Under the pieces are notes generated by a model that saw only the letters and a program-made list of their open reading frames with translations, had not been told where the DNA came from and searched no databases. The position numbers and the translations under genes are program-made. This document shows positions 47,053 through 56,631 of a stretch of 64,000 bases of DNA, in pieces (the first letter of the stretch is position 1; each line of letters begins with the position of its first letter). Source of the DNA: Bremerella cremea (GTDB taxonomy: Bacteria > Planctomycetota > Planctomycetia > Pirellulales > Pirellulaceae); assembly GCF_003335505.1 (NCBI RefSeq), contig NZ_QPEX01000045.1:1-64000 (forward strand), read 5' to 3'.

Positions 47053-47892
47053 CTACTTCCCAGACGCGTGCTTTTTCACAAATGGTTTCATCAGCAAAGC
47101 TGCTGGCTGAACCATGTTTCCATGGTCAAATCCTTCCAACTCACGCAGTGTGCAATCAGGATGGCCAGCCTCTTGGAACATTCGCCACAGATAGGCGTTC
47201 TCTTCGTACCGACCGATCATTTCCATTTCGCGATCACCGGTCGTTAGCAAGATGGGCGGGGCATCTTTGCGCACGTGATTGAGCGGGGCAAGGTCATCGA
47301 CCACAACTTTTAAACTGTCGATTCCACGTTCTTTTCGTACGGTGAAATGGGTGATCGTGTGACCGCTATGCGGAATCGCTCCGGCGATCTGATCGGCGTC
47401 GATCTGGTGGGCGGCCAGCCAGCGTTTGTCGAGCGTAACCATGCTGGTCAAGTATCCACCAGCCGAGTGACCGCTGACAAATATCTTGTTGGGATCGCCA
47501 CCATACGATTCGATATTCGCAAACGTCCACGCTACGGCAGCTGCAGCGTCTTCGATATAGACTGGCGCGTTCACGTGCGGATGATGCCTATAGTTGGCGG
47601 AAACGACCGCGTAGCCTTGGTCTTTCAGATAAGCGGGAATCGCCTTGTCCCCTCCGGTTAAACCACCCCCATGAAACCACACGACCGTGGCAAACCCTTT
47701 CTCGCTGGGATAGTGAACGTCGAGACGGCACTGTTTTTTCGCGTAGTCGTCTAGGCCTTCCTCACTGCGATAAAGAATATCCTTCTCAAGTTTAGAGCCA
47801 GATTTCTTTTCCTGGGCGAACGCAAACGAAGGAGCGATCGCCAGGGCAAACAGCAACACTAAACCGAGGGTCTTCTTCAACATGAGGGGCAC
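47053..47892 (-). CDS. Exported alpha/beta hydrolase
   Basis: 279 residues with a signal peptide (LGLVLLFALAIAPSFAFA). The hydrolase fold has VVWFHGGGLTGG (oxyanion), VSGHSAGGYL (nucleophile Ser), TTGDREM and the His in LEGFDHG. It differs from the neighbour at 46045 but has the same layout, so the two convergent genes may be ancient paralogues. Likely an esterase or lactonase acting outside the cytoplasm. Its substrate is unknown. Confidence 0.9.
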   Translation of the reverse strand: MPLMLKKTLGLVLLFALAIAPSFAFAQEKKSGSKLEKDILYRSEEGLDDYAKKQCRLDVHYPSEKGFATVVWFHGGGLTGGDKAIPAYLKDQGYAVVSANYRHHPHVNAPVYIEDAAAAVAWTFANIESYGGDPNKIFVSGHSAGGYLTSMVTLDKRWLAAHQIDADQIAGAIPHSGHTITHFTVRKERGIDSLKVVVDDLAPLNHVRKDAPPILLTTGDREMEMIGRYEENAYLWRMFQEAGHPDCTLRELEGFDHGNMVQPAALLMKPFVKKHASGK

Positions 47893-47984
47893 ACTAGCAG
47901 GAAAGGGAGGGTAGAGCAGGGGACGCAGGACGCATGATTACGATTGTAATCGACGCGTCCCGGTGAATCGACACGGGTCGTTAC

Positions 47985-48848
47985 CTACAACTGATTGTAA
48001 GGAATGCTGAAGGTATCACCTTGTTCCATATCGCCCGTCTTCAGCCCGCGAAAGAACCACTTCGCCCGCTGCTTCGAGGTGCCGTGGGTGAATGATTCTG
48101 GTACGACGTACCCACGTGATCTTTTCTGCAGACGATCGTCCCCAATTGCTGTCGCGGCGTTCAAAGCCTCCTCGACGTCTCCTTCTTCCAGAATGCCCCA
48201 GTTCCGTTCAGCATGATGGGCCCAAACCCCCGCATAAAAGTCGGCCTGCAATTCCAGCCGCACCGATAACTCATTCGCTTCTTCTTCACTCACGCGCTGC
48301 TGGCGATTGTGAACGGCCTCGCTTTGTCCCAACAAGTTCTGCACGTGATGCCCGACCTCGTGAGCGATAACATAAGCCTGGGCAAAGTCACCACCGGCAC
48401 CCAGCCCTCGCTCCATTTCGTCGAAAAAGCTGAGATCGATATAAACGCGTTGATCCAAGGGGCAGTAGAAAGGCCCTGTGGCCGCCTGCTGGAAACCACA
48501 CGCCGATTGCACCTGGTCGCGGAACATGACCAACTTCGGATCGCGGTACTGCTTGCCCAACTGCTGAAATTGCTGAGTCCAAACATCCTCGGTATCTGCG
48601 AGAACAACCGACACAAACTGGGCCCGCTCGTCATCTTGCTGATCGACCTGAGCAGGGGCTCCGCCACCACCCGCTTGTTGCTGTTGATTCACGAGGGCTC
48701 GCAGCAGCGCCCTGGGATCGCCCCCCATCAAAATGACGATTACGACCAGAACGATCCCAATCAAACCACCGCCCCCCATCATGACAGGGCCACGAGCCGA
48801 TCGACGATCTTCAATATTGTCACTTCCCCGACGCCCTCGCCAACGCAT
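47985..48848 (-). CDS. ypfJ: YpfJ-type neutral zinc metallopeptidase
   Basis: The 287-residue protein has an N-terminal membrane segment (GGGLIGIVLVVIVILMGG), a Gln-rich linker (about 53-70), and the putative neutral zinc metallopeptidase domain with HEVGHH at residues 163-168 and the third ligand region in the EEANELSVRLELQADFYAGVWAHH stretch. It matches the YpfJ family by length and pattern. It is a single-pass membrane protein; substrate unknown. It is transcribed away from the XylR-type gene at 49003. Confidence 0.92.
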   Translation of the reverse strand: MRWRGRRGSDNIEDRRSARGPVMMGGGGLIGIVLVVIVILMGGDPRALLRALVNQQQQAGGGGAPAQVDQQDDERAQFVSVVLADTEDVWTQQFQQLGKQYRDPKLVMFRDQVQSACGFQQAATGPFYCPLDQRVYIDLSFFDEMERGLGAGGDFAQAYVIAHEVGHHVQNLLGQSEAVHNRQQRVSEEEANELSVRLELQADFYAGVWAHHAERNWGILEEGDVEEALNAATAIGDDRLQKRSRGYVVPESFTHGTSKQRAKWFFRGLKTGDMEQGDTFSIPYNQL

Positions 48849-49002
48849 GCGATGTCTCCTTCGCCCTTAGTAGTCGAACCTGGCAAAAACGATCATTATC
48901 GTCTGGGAAACCTCTTCGAAGCGAGAAGAGACTCCCTTTTTAGAAGCATGAGTCGATCATCGCAGTGCAATTCTCGGGCCAAGATAGGATGCCGGGCTAA
49001 GC

Positions 49003-50196
49003 TTACCGGCCTCCGTTTGCCAACCGCTGTTGCTTCCGATACTGACTCGGCGTGACGTTTAGCTCGTCGCGGAGCAATTTATTGAGATAGGAATAGTGAC
49101 TATACCCCACCATGGCTGCAATTCGCTGGGTGGAAAGATTGGTCGTCTCTAGCAGGTGCTTTACCCGTTCCAAACGGACCTCTCGAATCACTTCTCCCAT
49201 CGAACGACCGGTTTGTTTCTTGAATTCAATTTCCAGCGTTCGAATCGGAATTCGTACGGCGGTGGCGACATCCTTCAGCCGGATTCCTTCGCAGGCATGT
49301 TTGTAAATGTAGTCCTGGGCGCGATCGATATCGGTCACCGCGGCTCGCTTCCAACCAACCGTTGAACGACGGGCCATCACCGTTTGGGCAGGAATTTCAA
49401 AGACCGTTTCTTTCGGAGGTTGCCCTAAAATCATCGCATGCAAGAGCGAGGCACAGCGATAGCCAATTTCTATGGCTGGCGTTTGCAAGCTCGATAACGG
49501 TGGATCCGACATCCTGGCTTGTTCGGTATCGCCCACCCCCAACACGCCGACTTCATCCGGGATCGACAAGTTCAGCTCATGAGCGCACTGCAACACCAAC
49601 TGACCAATCCGATCGTTTAAAGCTACCACAGCCAATGGCTTAGGCGACTTCTCCAGCAGCTTTTTGACCTTCTCTAAGGTCTCTTGGGTGGGGGCGTCTG
49701 CGTTATCGATCGAGTCGAGTGGAATCTCTTTTAAGGCCAACGCTTTAAGCTGAATCCCTTCCTTGGCCAGTTCGGTTGCCAGCCCATCGCGTCGGCGTTT
49801 CGATCCGTCCGACTTCTGATAGCCGACGTATGCAACATGCTCGAAACCAGCTTCGGTCAAATGCTTGGCAGCCAGGTAACCAACCGAATGGACATCGGTA
49901 TAAACCGAAACGAGGCCAGAGTCGATCAAGTCTCCCCCGGCGATTACCACCGGAACCCGGCCACGCTTAAGCCAAGAGAGAATACCCGGATTACGCCCCG
50001 CCGAAACAATCGCCCCGTCCACCTTACCGGCCCACGGAGGATTGCCCACCAGGTTCGGATCGTTGCTGGAATAACGAAAGTCGCGGACCTGAATCGAAGG
50101 ATACTCCTCGATGTAGTTCAGCAACCCTTGCAGAACACGGCGGGAATAGTCCGTCCACGACGCGGCGTGAATACCAATGGTGATCTTGTCGGTCAT
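49003..50196 (-). CDS. xylR: XylR-type sugar-sensing transcription regulator
   Basis: 397 residues from the ATG at 50194-50196, with AGGGA upstream. The N-terminal two-thirds (about 1-285) is a LacI/periplasmic-binding-type ligand domain; the C-terminus (about 295-395) is an AraC-type HTH with TRTLEIEFKKQTG and the second helix IAAMVGYSHYSYLNKLL. This layout is that of the XylR family, activators of pentose or other sugar genes. The ligand is not known. It is divergent from the sialate esterase/sulfatase operon, whose expression it probably controls. The in-frame start at 50211 is less likely. Gene symbol marks family only. Confidence 0.9.
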   Translation of the reverse strand: MTDKITIGIHAASWTDYSRRVLQGLLNYIEEYPSIQVRDFRYSSNDPNLVGNPPWAGKVDGAIVSAGRNPGILSWLKRGRVPVVIAGGDLIDSGLVSVYTDVHSVGYLAAKHLTEAGFEHVAYVGYQKSDGSKRRRDGLATELAKEGIQLKALALKEIPLDSIDNADAPTQETLEKVKKLLEKSPKPLAVVALNDRIGQLVLQCAHELNLSIPDEVGVLGVGDTEQARMSDPPLSSLQTPAIEIGYRCASLLHAMILGQPPKETVFEIPAQTVMARRSTVGWKRAAVTDIDRAQDYIYKHACEGIRLKDVATAVRIPIRTLEIEFKKQTGRSMGEVIREVRLERVKHLLETTNLSTQRIAAMVGYSHYSYLNKLLRDELNVTPSQYRKQQRLANGGR

Positions 50197-50353
50197 CAGC
50201 TTCCCTGGCAAAGGTGCAAGTCAACGGCGTGCGCGATATTTCATGGTTTTCTGCGCGAAGTTTTATGTGTATTTCTCTATTTTTGCAATAGTCGGCCCCA
50301 CAAATTACGAACCTAATAACGCATTTTGCAGCCTCACTAGCCGATTCACAAGC

Positions 50354-50371
50354 CGCAAAGCCCAGTTTGCG
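50354..50371. promoter_or_regulatory. Palindromic candidate operator
   Basis: CGCAAA and TTTGCG are perfect arms around six bases in the 265-bp divergent region between the regulator gene and the esterase gene. The place fits an operator for the XylR-type protein, but the binding site is unproven. Confidence 0.45.
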
Positions 50372-50461
50372 TACTGGATTTCACTTGGGTAAAAATAGCA
50401 TATATTCGAAAACCATGCCCAACTTGCCACCCCGCCCGTTCTTGTTAGGAATATCTCCCGA

Positions 50462-51952
50462 ATGTTTCGTTTTTTTCTTCCCCTCGCTTTGCTTTGCCTA
50501 GCACTTCCGGCCAATTCGCCAGCCTTGGGACAAGACCTAGAACTGGCTTCTCCCTTTGGCGACCACATGGTTCTTCAACGGGAATTGCCGCTGAACGTCT
50601 GGGGGTGGAGCAAGCCCCACACACACGTTGAGGTGGTCCTCGCCGATCAAACAGCCACCACGCAATCCGACGACCAGGGACGTTGGCAACTTCAACTTAA
50701 GCCCATGCCTGCTGGCGGCCCATTTACAATGACCACCACCAGCGAAGGTCAGTCGATTGCGCTGGAAGATGTGCTTGTCGGGGAAGTTTGGATCTGCTCA
50801 GGCCAATCGAACATGCAGATGGGGTACGGCGGTATTCCCGAGATCAAGGATCTGGCCCAAAAAGCCAAGAGTCTTCCCATCCGCTGCTTGAGCGTGCGTC
50901 AGGATGTTGCTTTCGAGCCGCAAGCGAAGTGCCATGCTCGCTGGATTGTCGGTCCTGGCTCGAGCGCGGTCGCCACGACATTTGCCTACGATCTGCAACA
51001 AGCCCTCGATGTGCCGGTCGCGGTGATCGAGACTTCATGGGGAAGTTCGTCCATCGAAGGCTGGATGCCACGCAGCATGGCCCCAGAGATGCCTCACTTC
51101 GCCCAGCAGCTTAAACAACTCGACACCCAAGATCACGATCGAGTCGCCAAGTTAATCCAAGATCGCGACGCTGGTAAGAAGTGGATCTTGGAAGACAACA
51201 TCTACCTGCGAACACGCCCCAATCTTCTTTACAACGCCATGCTTTACCCGCTGGCCCCATATACGGTACGCGGCATGGTGTGGTACCAAGGCGAAGCGAA
51301 TGCTGGTTCGCTGTCTTCAATGAAACAGTACGGCGAGACATTACCGGCTTGGACTAAGCACTTGCGATCGCTCTGGACGGAAGACCTCCAAGTACTGGCC
51401 GTGATGCTGCCCCGTTATGGCCACATTGCTGGTTCTTCTCCCACCAAAGAGGTCGCCTCGCCGACAGGCCATAGCTGGGCTTGGTTCCGTGAATCTCAGG
51501 CCAAACTCTTGACGCTTCCTAACACGGGCATTGCCAACACCATCGACCTGGGTGACGTGAAAGATATTCACCCCAAAGACAAACGCCCAATCGGTAAACG
51601 GCTAGCCTTGATTGCCGAGAACTTACTTAACCCAGGCTCGGTCGAAGCATCTGGCCCAACTTTCGCCGAACTGAAATTAGAGGGTAGTGCGGCCGTAGTT
51701 AAGCTGAGCCATGCCGAAGGCCTGCAAACGAACGATGGCAAGTCGCCGACAGGCTTCTGGATCGCTGGAAAAGATCGCCAGTGGAAGCCAGCCGAGGCGG
51801 AAATTGCCGGGGAGAGCATCCGGCTAACCCACCCGGAAGTCCCCCAACCGACCGCAGTTCGCTACGCATTTGCCGCCTTTCCAGAAGTGAACTTGGTAAA
51901 CGCTCAGCAGTTGCCTGCGGTTCCATTCCGCACGGATGACGACCAACCCTAG
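50462..51952 (+). CDS. Exported sialate O-acetylesterase-like protein
   Basis: 496 residues with a signal peptide (FFLPLALLCLALPANSPALG). It has an Ig-like N-terminal part with FGDHMVLQRELPLNVWGWS and the SGNH-type esterase domain with the nucleophile Ser116 (WICSGQSNMQMG), SWGSSSIEGW and MVWYQGEANA. The sequence pattern is that of SIAE/9-O-acetylesterases, which remove acetyl groups from sugars. It is the first gene after the regulator, and the sulfatases follow, so it probably works on the same glycan. The gene starts 265 bases after the regulator start. Confidence 0.93.
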   Translation: MFRFFLPLALLCLALPANSPALGQDLELASPFGDHMVLQRELPLNVWGWSKPHTHVEVVLADQTATTQSDDQGRWQLQLKPMPAGGPFTMTTTSEGQSIALEDVLVGEVWICSGQSNMQMGYGGIPEIKDLAQKAKSLPIRCLSVRQDVAFEPQAKCHARWIVGPGSSAVATTFAYDLQQALDVPVAVIETSWGSSSIEGWMPRSMAPEMPHFAQQLKQLDTQDHDRVAKLIQDRDAGKKWILEDNIYLRTRPNLLYNAMLYPLAPYTVRGMVWYQGEANAGSLSSMKQYGETLPAWTKHLRSLWTEDLQVLAVMLPRYGHIAGSSPTKEVASPTGHSWAWFRESQAKLLTLPNTGIANTIDLGDVKDIHPKDKRPIGKRLALIAENLLNPGSVEASGPTFAELKLEGSAAVVKLSHAEGLQTNDGKSPTGFWIAGKDRQWKPAEAEIAGESIRLTHPEVPQPTAVRYAFAAFPEVNLVNAQQLPAVPFRTDDDQP

Positions 51953-52109
51953 GGACATCTCTTAGGTCAGCGAGGCAATCGCTTCTCGATTTCTGGCGAT
52001 TTCGTAAAAAGCAGGCAAAATCGCCCCTTATTTTGCATGAAACACCTCCTCCTAACCCTCTAAACTAGTAAGAACTTCGCTCGCTCGACTCCTTCCTCAC
52101 GGCTTGCCT

Positions 52110-53621
52110 ATGACTCGCACGATCGCCCTGGCTGTACTTGCCTGCCTGACGCTGTTTTCACATCCGCTTGAAGCGGGTGAGAAAGAACGCCCCAACATTT
52201 TGATTCTGTATGCCGACGATCTCGGCTATGGCGATCTTTCGTGTTACAACCCAAAAGGCAAAATCCCCACGCCCAATCTCGATCGCCTGGCGGCTGAAGG
52301 AATGCGTTTCACCGATGGGCATTCGTCCTCTGGGATTTGTACGCCCAGCCGTTACGCCCTCCTGACCGGAAGGCACCATTGGCGCGACTTTCATGGCATC
52401 GTCGGAGCTATGGGGCCCTCGGTGTTTCAGCCGGAACGGCTTACGATGCCAGAAATGCTGCAAGCAAAAGGGTACACCACGGCATGCATCGGCAAGTGGC
52501 ATTTAGGCTGGGACTGGGAAGCCATTCGTACCAAGAAAGGGATCGGTCCCGATTGCTTTGATTGGTCGCAACCGATTCCAGATGGCCCCTTGGCGCACGG
52601 ATTCGACCATTACTTCGGCGACACGGTAATTAACTTTCCGCCGTACGCTTGGATCGAAGACAATCAGATGGCGCAAATCCCCGATACGCTGAAAGACGAA
52701 AAGACCTGGAAGAAAATCAAAGAAGGGAACTGGGAATGTCGCCCTGGCCCCATGGTTACCGGTTGGGATCCTTACGCCGTATTGCCAACCCTGACCGAAA
52801 AGGGCGTGGCCTATTTAGAGTCACGCAAAAACCAGGACGAACCGTTCTTTTTGTATTTTGCGTTTCCTTGCCCCCACGCCCCCATCATCCCGAACGATGC
52901 CTTCGACGGTAAAAGCGGGGCCGGGCCGTTCGGCGATTTTGTCGTCGAGACCGACGCGATGGTGGGCAAACTGTTAGACGCCCTCGAAAAATCGGGCCAG
53001 GCCGACAACACCATCGTGGTCTTCACGGCAGATAACGGACCGGAACATTACGCCTACGCCCGAGACGAAAAGTTTGGGCATTGGTCGGCGGAACCTTTCC
53101 GGGGCCTTAAGCGTGATATCTACGAAGGAGGACACCACGTCCCCTTCATCATCCGCTGGCCTGGCATCACACAAGCAGGCCAAGTTAGCGATGTTTTGGT
53201 CTCGCAAATCGACTTGATGGCGACCTTCGCTGACCAACTAGGCTATCAACTTCCCGACGATGCCGCCGAAGATTCTCACAGCATGCTTTCCTATCTGAAA
53301 GGGGAAGCCGACCAGGTTCGTCAGACGCATGTGCATAACACGTTCGCCAACGAATACGCAATCCGCGACGGCGACTGGCTCCTCGTCGACGCGAAAACCG
53401 GGTATCGCTCGCGTGGTTTCAAGCCATGGGAAGCCCGCCATGATTATCCTGGCGACGACAATCAGGCCGTTGAACTTTACAATCTGGCAAACGACATTGG
53501 CCAACGAAAAAACCTAGCCACCGAGCATCCCCAGAAAGTGCAGCAGCTACAAGATTTGCTGGCAAAGCTCCAAAAACAAGGGCACTCGGCCCCCCGTTTA
53601 GAAAAGCAAAACAGACCATGA
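52110..53621 (+). CDS. Exported arylsulfatase, cluster gene 1
   Basis: 503 residues from the ATG at 52110. Signal peptide (ALAVLACLTLFSHPLEAG), then a type I sulfatase with metal-binding Asp-Asp (YADDLGYGD), Cys77 in CTPSR for conversion to formylglycine, IGKWHLGW and VVFTADNGPE. It cleaves sulfate esters outside the cytoplasm. The stop overlaps the next sulfatase gene start by four bases, so the two are translationally coupled. The gene begins 157 bases after the esterase gene, in the same direction. Confidence 0.94.
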   Translation: MTRTIALAVLACLTLFSHPLEAGEKERPNILILYADDLGYGDLSCYNPKGKIPTPNLDRLAAEGMRFTDGHSSSGICTPSRYALLTGRHHWRDFHGIVGAMGPSVFQPERLTMPEMLQAKGYTTACIGKWHLGWDWEAIRTKKGIGPDCFDWSQPIPDGPLAHGFDHYFGDTVINFPPYAWIEDNQMAQIPDTLKDEKTWKKIKEGNWECRPGPMVTGWDPYAVLPTLTEKGVAYLESRKNQDEPFFLYFAFPCPHAPIIPNDAFDGKSGAGPFGDFVVETDAMVGKLLDALEKSGQADNTIVVFTADNGPEHYAYARDEKFGHWSAEPFRGLKRDIYEGGHHVPFIIRWPGITQAGQVSDVLVSQIDLMATFADQLGYQLPDDAAEDSHSMLSYLKGEADQVRQTHVHNTFANEYAIRDGDWLLVDAKTGYRSRGFKPWEARHDYPGDDNQAVELYNLANDIGQRKNLATEHPQKVQQLQDLLAKLQKQGHSAPRLEKQNRP

Positions 53622-55078
53622 GACATCGCCTCATCCTTGTCGTGGCGTTGCTGAGTTCCCTCTCGGTAGGTTCGCTTTCGGCAGACGACCTACCCAATAT
53701 CGTCTACGTGCTCTGCGACGATCTCGGCTACGGTGACGTTCAATGCTTGAATCCAGAACACGGAAAAATCAAAACGCCGTGTGCGGACCGGTTGGCGGCG
53801 GTAGGGATGATCTTCACCGACGCGCATTCCGGTTCTTCCGTTTGTACACCAACCCGGTATGGTCTGCTCACGGGGCGTTACAGTTGGCGTACCAAGTTGC
53901 AGCGGGGCGTGGTGACGGGCTTCGCCCCTTGCCTAATCGCAGAGAGTCGCCCTACGGTAGCAAGCTTCTTACGCGAGCACGGCTATCAAACGGCAATCAT
54001 CGGCAAGTGGCACTTAAACTTTCAATATTGCGATCCTCAAACAGGCAAGCCCTATCACGCAAAGCAGTTCAAGTCTCCGCCCGTTGGCAGCAAGATTCCC
54101 GATGGCCCAGTCGCGCGAGGGTTCGATTACTTTCACGGTTTCCATCATGCCCGTGACATGCAGACGGTCATTGAAAATGATCGTGTGATTGCTCACGATC
54201 CTCCGATCAATATGCTTCCGCGTCTAACCACGAAATCGGTCGAATATATCGATGCCCACGCTCAGGATGCCAAGCCATTCTTTTTATACGTCGCCCTCGG
54301 CTCGCCGCACACACCGATTTTGCCCACTGCAGATTGGCAAGGCAAAAGCGGGCTCGGGGACTATGCCGACTTTGTCATGCAAACCGATAACACGCTGGGC
54401 GAAATCTCTCAGGCCTTGGCCCGGAACGGATTAACCGACAACACGCTCGTAATATTCACCAGCGATAACGGCTGCAGCAAAGCAGCCGACATTGCGCAAT
54501 TGGCCGAGCAAGGGCATCTGGTCTCTGGCAACTTACGTGGTTCGAAAGCCGACATTTGGGAAGGTGGACACCGTGTGCCGTTTATCGTCCGTTGGCCAAA
54601 AAAAGTTCCGCCAGGGTCCACTAGCAACCAGTTGATCTGCCATGTCGATCTGTTTGCGACCGTCGCTGAAATCGTTGCTCATCCGATCGCCGCCGGAAGT
54701 GGCGAAGATAGCGTTAGCTTTTTGCCTGTTCTGTCAGGTGAACCGATCAATTCAACCCGTGCTGGCGTGATTCATCATTCGATCAGTGGTCATTTTGCGT
54801 ATCGCCAGGGGCCTTGGAAACTTGCGTTGGCCCGGGCTTCCGGTGGCTGGACTTCCCCCACGGAAAAAGAAGTAGACAACAATGCCCCCAAAGCCCAGCT
54901 TTACCACATGGTCGAAGACGTGGGCGAAACCTCGAATCGCTTTCTCACCGAACCTGACATTGCAGCACGACTTTTGGCGCAACTGCGTGAAGACATTCGT
55001 CGCGGCAGAAGCACAGCCGGACCAACCTCTTCAAACGATACCTCGAAGATCATCCTCTGGAAAAGCGGACAGAAATAG
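53618..55078 (+). CDS. Exported arylsulfatase, cluster gene 2
   Basis: 486 residues. Signal peptide (LILVVALLSSLSVGSLSADD), Asp-Asp motif (LCDDLGYGD), Cys76 in CTPTR (Thr in place of the more usual Ser, which the consensus allows), IGKWHLNFQ and VIFTSDNGCSK. The start overlaps the preceding sulfatase by four bases. It is the same general type as gene 1 but diverged, so it likely acts on a different sulfate position of the same polysaccharide. Substrate inferred only from family and neighbours. Confidence 0.94.
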   Translation: MRHRLILVVALLSSLSVGSLSADDLPNIVYVLCDDLGYGDVQCLNPEHGKIKTPCADRLAAVGMIFTDAHSGSSVCTPTRYGLLTGRYSWRTKLQRGVVTGFAPCLIAESRPTVASFLREHGYQTAIIGKWHLNFQYCDPQTGKPYHAKQFKSPPVGSKIPDGPVARGFDYFHGFHHARDMQTVIENDRVIAHDPPINMLPRLTTKSVEYIDAHAQDAKPFFLYVALGSPHTPILPTADWQGKSGLGDYADFVMQTDNTLGEISQALARNGLTDNTLVIFTSDNGCSKAADIAQLAEQGHLVSGNLRGSKADIWEGGHRVPFIVRWPKKVPPGSTSNQLICHVDLFATVAEIVAHPIAAGSGEDSVSFLPVLSGEPINSTRAGVIHHSISGHFAYRQGPWKLALARASGGWTSPTEKEVDNNAPKAQLYHMVEDVGETSNRFLTEPDIAARLLAQLREDIRRGRSTAGPTSSNDTSKIILWKSGQK

Positions 55079-55123
55079 CTTCCTTTTGACATGCCGCTTT
55101 TCCCTTCTCTGCAAGGATTAATC

Positions 55124-56623
55124 ATGCTTCCCCGAACATTGATTTGCGTGCCTATCCTATGCATATTGCTGGGCTGCTACCCGCAGACCGTTTCCGCTGA
55201 AGAGGAGAAACGTCCCAATATTTTATTTATCATTGCCGACGATCAATCTCCCTTTGATTTCCGGTTTTATAATCCCAAGTCCCAACTCGACACACCGGTA
55301 ATCGATCAACTGGCAGCCGAAGGCATGGTGTTTGATGCTGCGTACCATATGGGGTCGTGGTCAGGGGCTGTCTGCACGCCATCGCGGCACATGGTAATGT
55401 CAGGTCGCAGCGTGTGGCACATTCCTCGTAAAGGGAAACCGCGCGAAGCCACTTCAAACTTGGTACCGCCAAGACTGGCCAACAACACGATGGCGGCCGT
55501 CTTTAATCGAGCAGGTTACGACACGATGCGAACCTGCAAAACCGGCAACAGTTATGCCGCTGCCAACAAACAATTCACCGTCGTGCGAGAAGCCCTGAAA
55601 CGAGGTGGCACCGCCGAGACCGGCAGTGCTTGGCATGGCCAGCAAGTACTCGATTATTTGAACGAACGTGAGAAAGCAAACGATACCGACCCGTTTTTGA
55701 TTTACTTTGGCTTCTCGCATCCACACGATACCCGAGATGGCACACCTGAGTTATTAGCAAAGTATGGGGCGACTAATCACACCGATAAAAATAGACTGCC
55801 GCCAGCAAATCCTCAGCAACCCAGCTTGCCTCACAATTGGCTTCCCCAACATCCTTTCGAAAACAGCCATTTAAAAGTCCGCGATGAAGTGAACGTGAGT
55901 GGGGTTTGGCAAAACCGAGACGAACAAACCATCCGCAACGAACTAGGCCGAGACTTCGCGTGCAGCGAGAATATTGATATTCAAGTTGGTCGGGTGCTGA
56001 AAAAGCTGGAGACGATGGGAGAACTCGAGAACACTTACATCTTCTACACCGCCGACCACGGAATGGCGATCGGACGGCATGGGCTACAAGGGAAACAAAA
56101 CCTGTACGAACACACTTGGCGTGTTCCCTTGATCGTTAAAGGGCCCGGTATCGCCCCAGGCTCGCGAGCCCCAGGCAATGTGTATCTGATGGACGTACTG
56201 GCCACAATGTGCGATTTGACTGGCGTGCAAGCCCCCGAGACCAACGAAGGTCTAAGCTTCAAACCAGTACTAGAAGGCAAGCAAGCGACCGTGCGAGACG
56301 TTTTATACGGCGTATATTGTGGGGGCGAAAAACCAGGCATGCGTGCCGTTCGCCAAGGTGATTGGAAGCTTATCAAATACGATGTTCCTAGCGCTGGGAT
56401 TCACGAGACACAGCTATTCAACTTGGCCGAAAATCCGCTGGAATTCCTGCCAGAGCATCACGAGCAAGACGTGATTACCGTGACGGGGTATTCCCCCAAG
56501 CCCAACGAAACAAATCTGGCAGATCAGCCACAATACATCGACAAACGTCGAGAACTAGAAACACTGCTTCAACAAGAGATGAATCGGCTCGACGATCCTT
56601 ATTCGTTGTGGGATCAGGATTAA
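55124..56623 (+). CDS. Lipid-anchored sulfatase, cluster gene 3
   Basis: 499 residues from the ATG at 55124, which has AAGGAT upstream and begins a lipoprotein signal (LICVPILCILLGC) with Cys18 as the lipid-modified residue. Sulfatase motifs: Asp-Asp (IADDQSPFD), Cys84 in CTPSR, and FYTADHGMAIGRHG. The branch differs from genes 1 and 2 (choline-sulfatase-like or heparan-type, with DDQSPFDFRFYN). It lies 45 bases after gene 2, so all three probably form one transcript. The lipid anchor suggests that this step happens at the membrane. Confidence 0.92.
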   Translation: MLPRTLICVPILCILLGCYPQTVSAEEEKRPNILFIIADDQSPFDFRFYNPKSQLDTPVIDQLAAEGMVFDAAYHMGSWSGAVCTPSRHMVMSGRSVWHIPRKGKPREATSNLVPPRLANNTMAAVFNRAGYDTMRTCKTGNSYAAANKQFTVVREALKRGGTAETGSAWHGQQVLDYLNEREKANDTDPFLIYFGFSHPHDTRDGTPELLAKYGATNHTDKNRLPPANPQQPSLPHNWLPQHPFENSHLKVRDEVNVSGVWQNRDEQTIRNELGRDFACSENIDIQVGRVLKKLETMGELENTYIFYTADHGMAIGRHGLQGKQNLYEHTWRVPLIVKGPGIAPGSRAPGNVYLMDVLATMCDLTGVQAPETNEGLSFKPVLEGKQATVRDVLYGVYCGGEKPGMRAVRQGDWKLIKYDVPSAGIHETQLFNLAENPLEFLPEHHEQDVITVTGYSPKPNETNLADQPQYIDKRRELETLLQQEMNRLDDPYSLWDQD

Positions 56624-56631
56624 TTATTTCG

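Noticed and set aside
48309..49055. 248-residue open frame opposite the zinc peptidase gene
   Set aside because: Antisense to the certain ypfJ-type gene; the N-terminal part mirrors the HEVGHH region.
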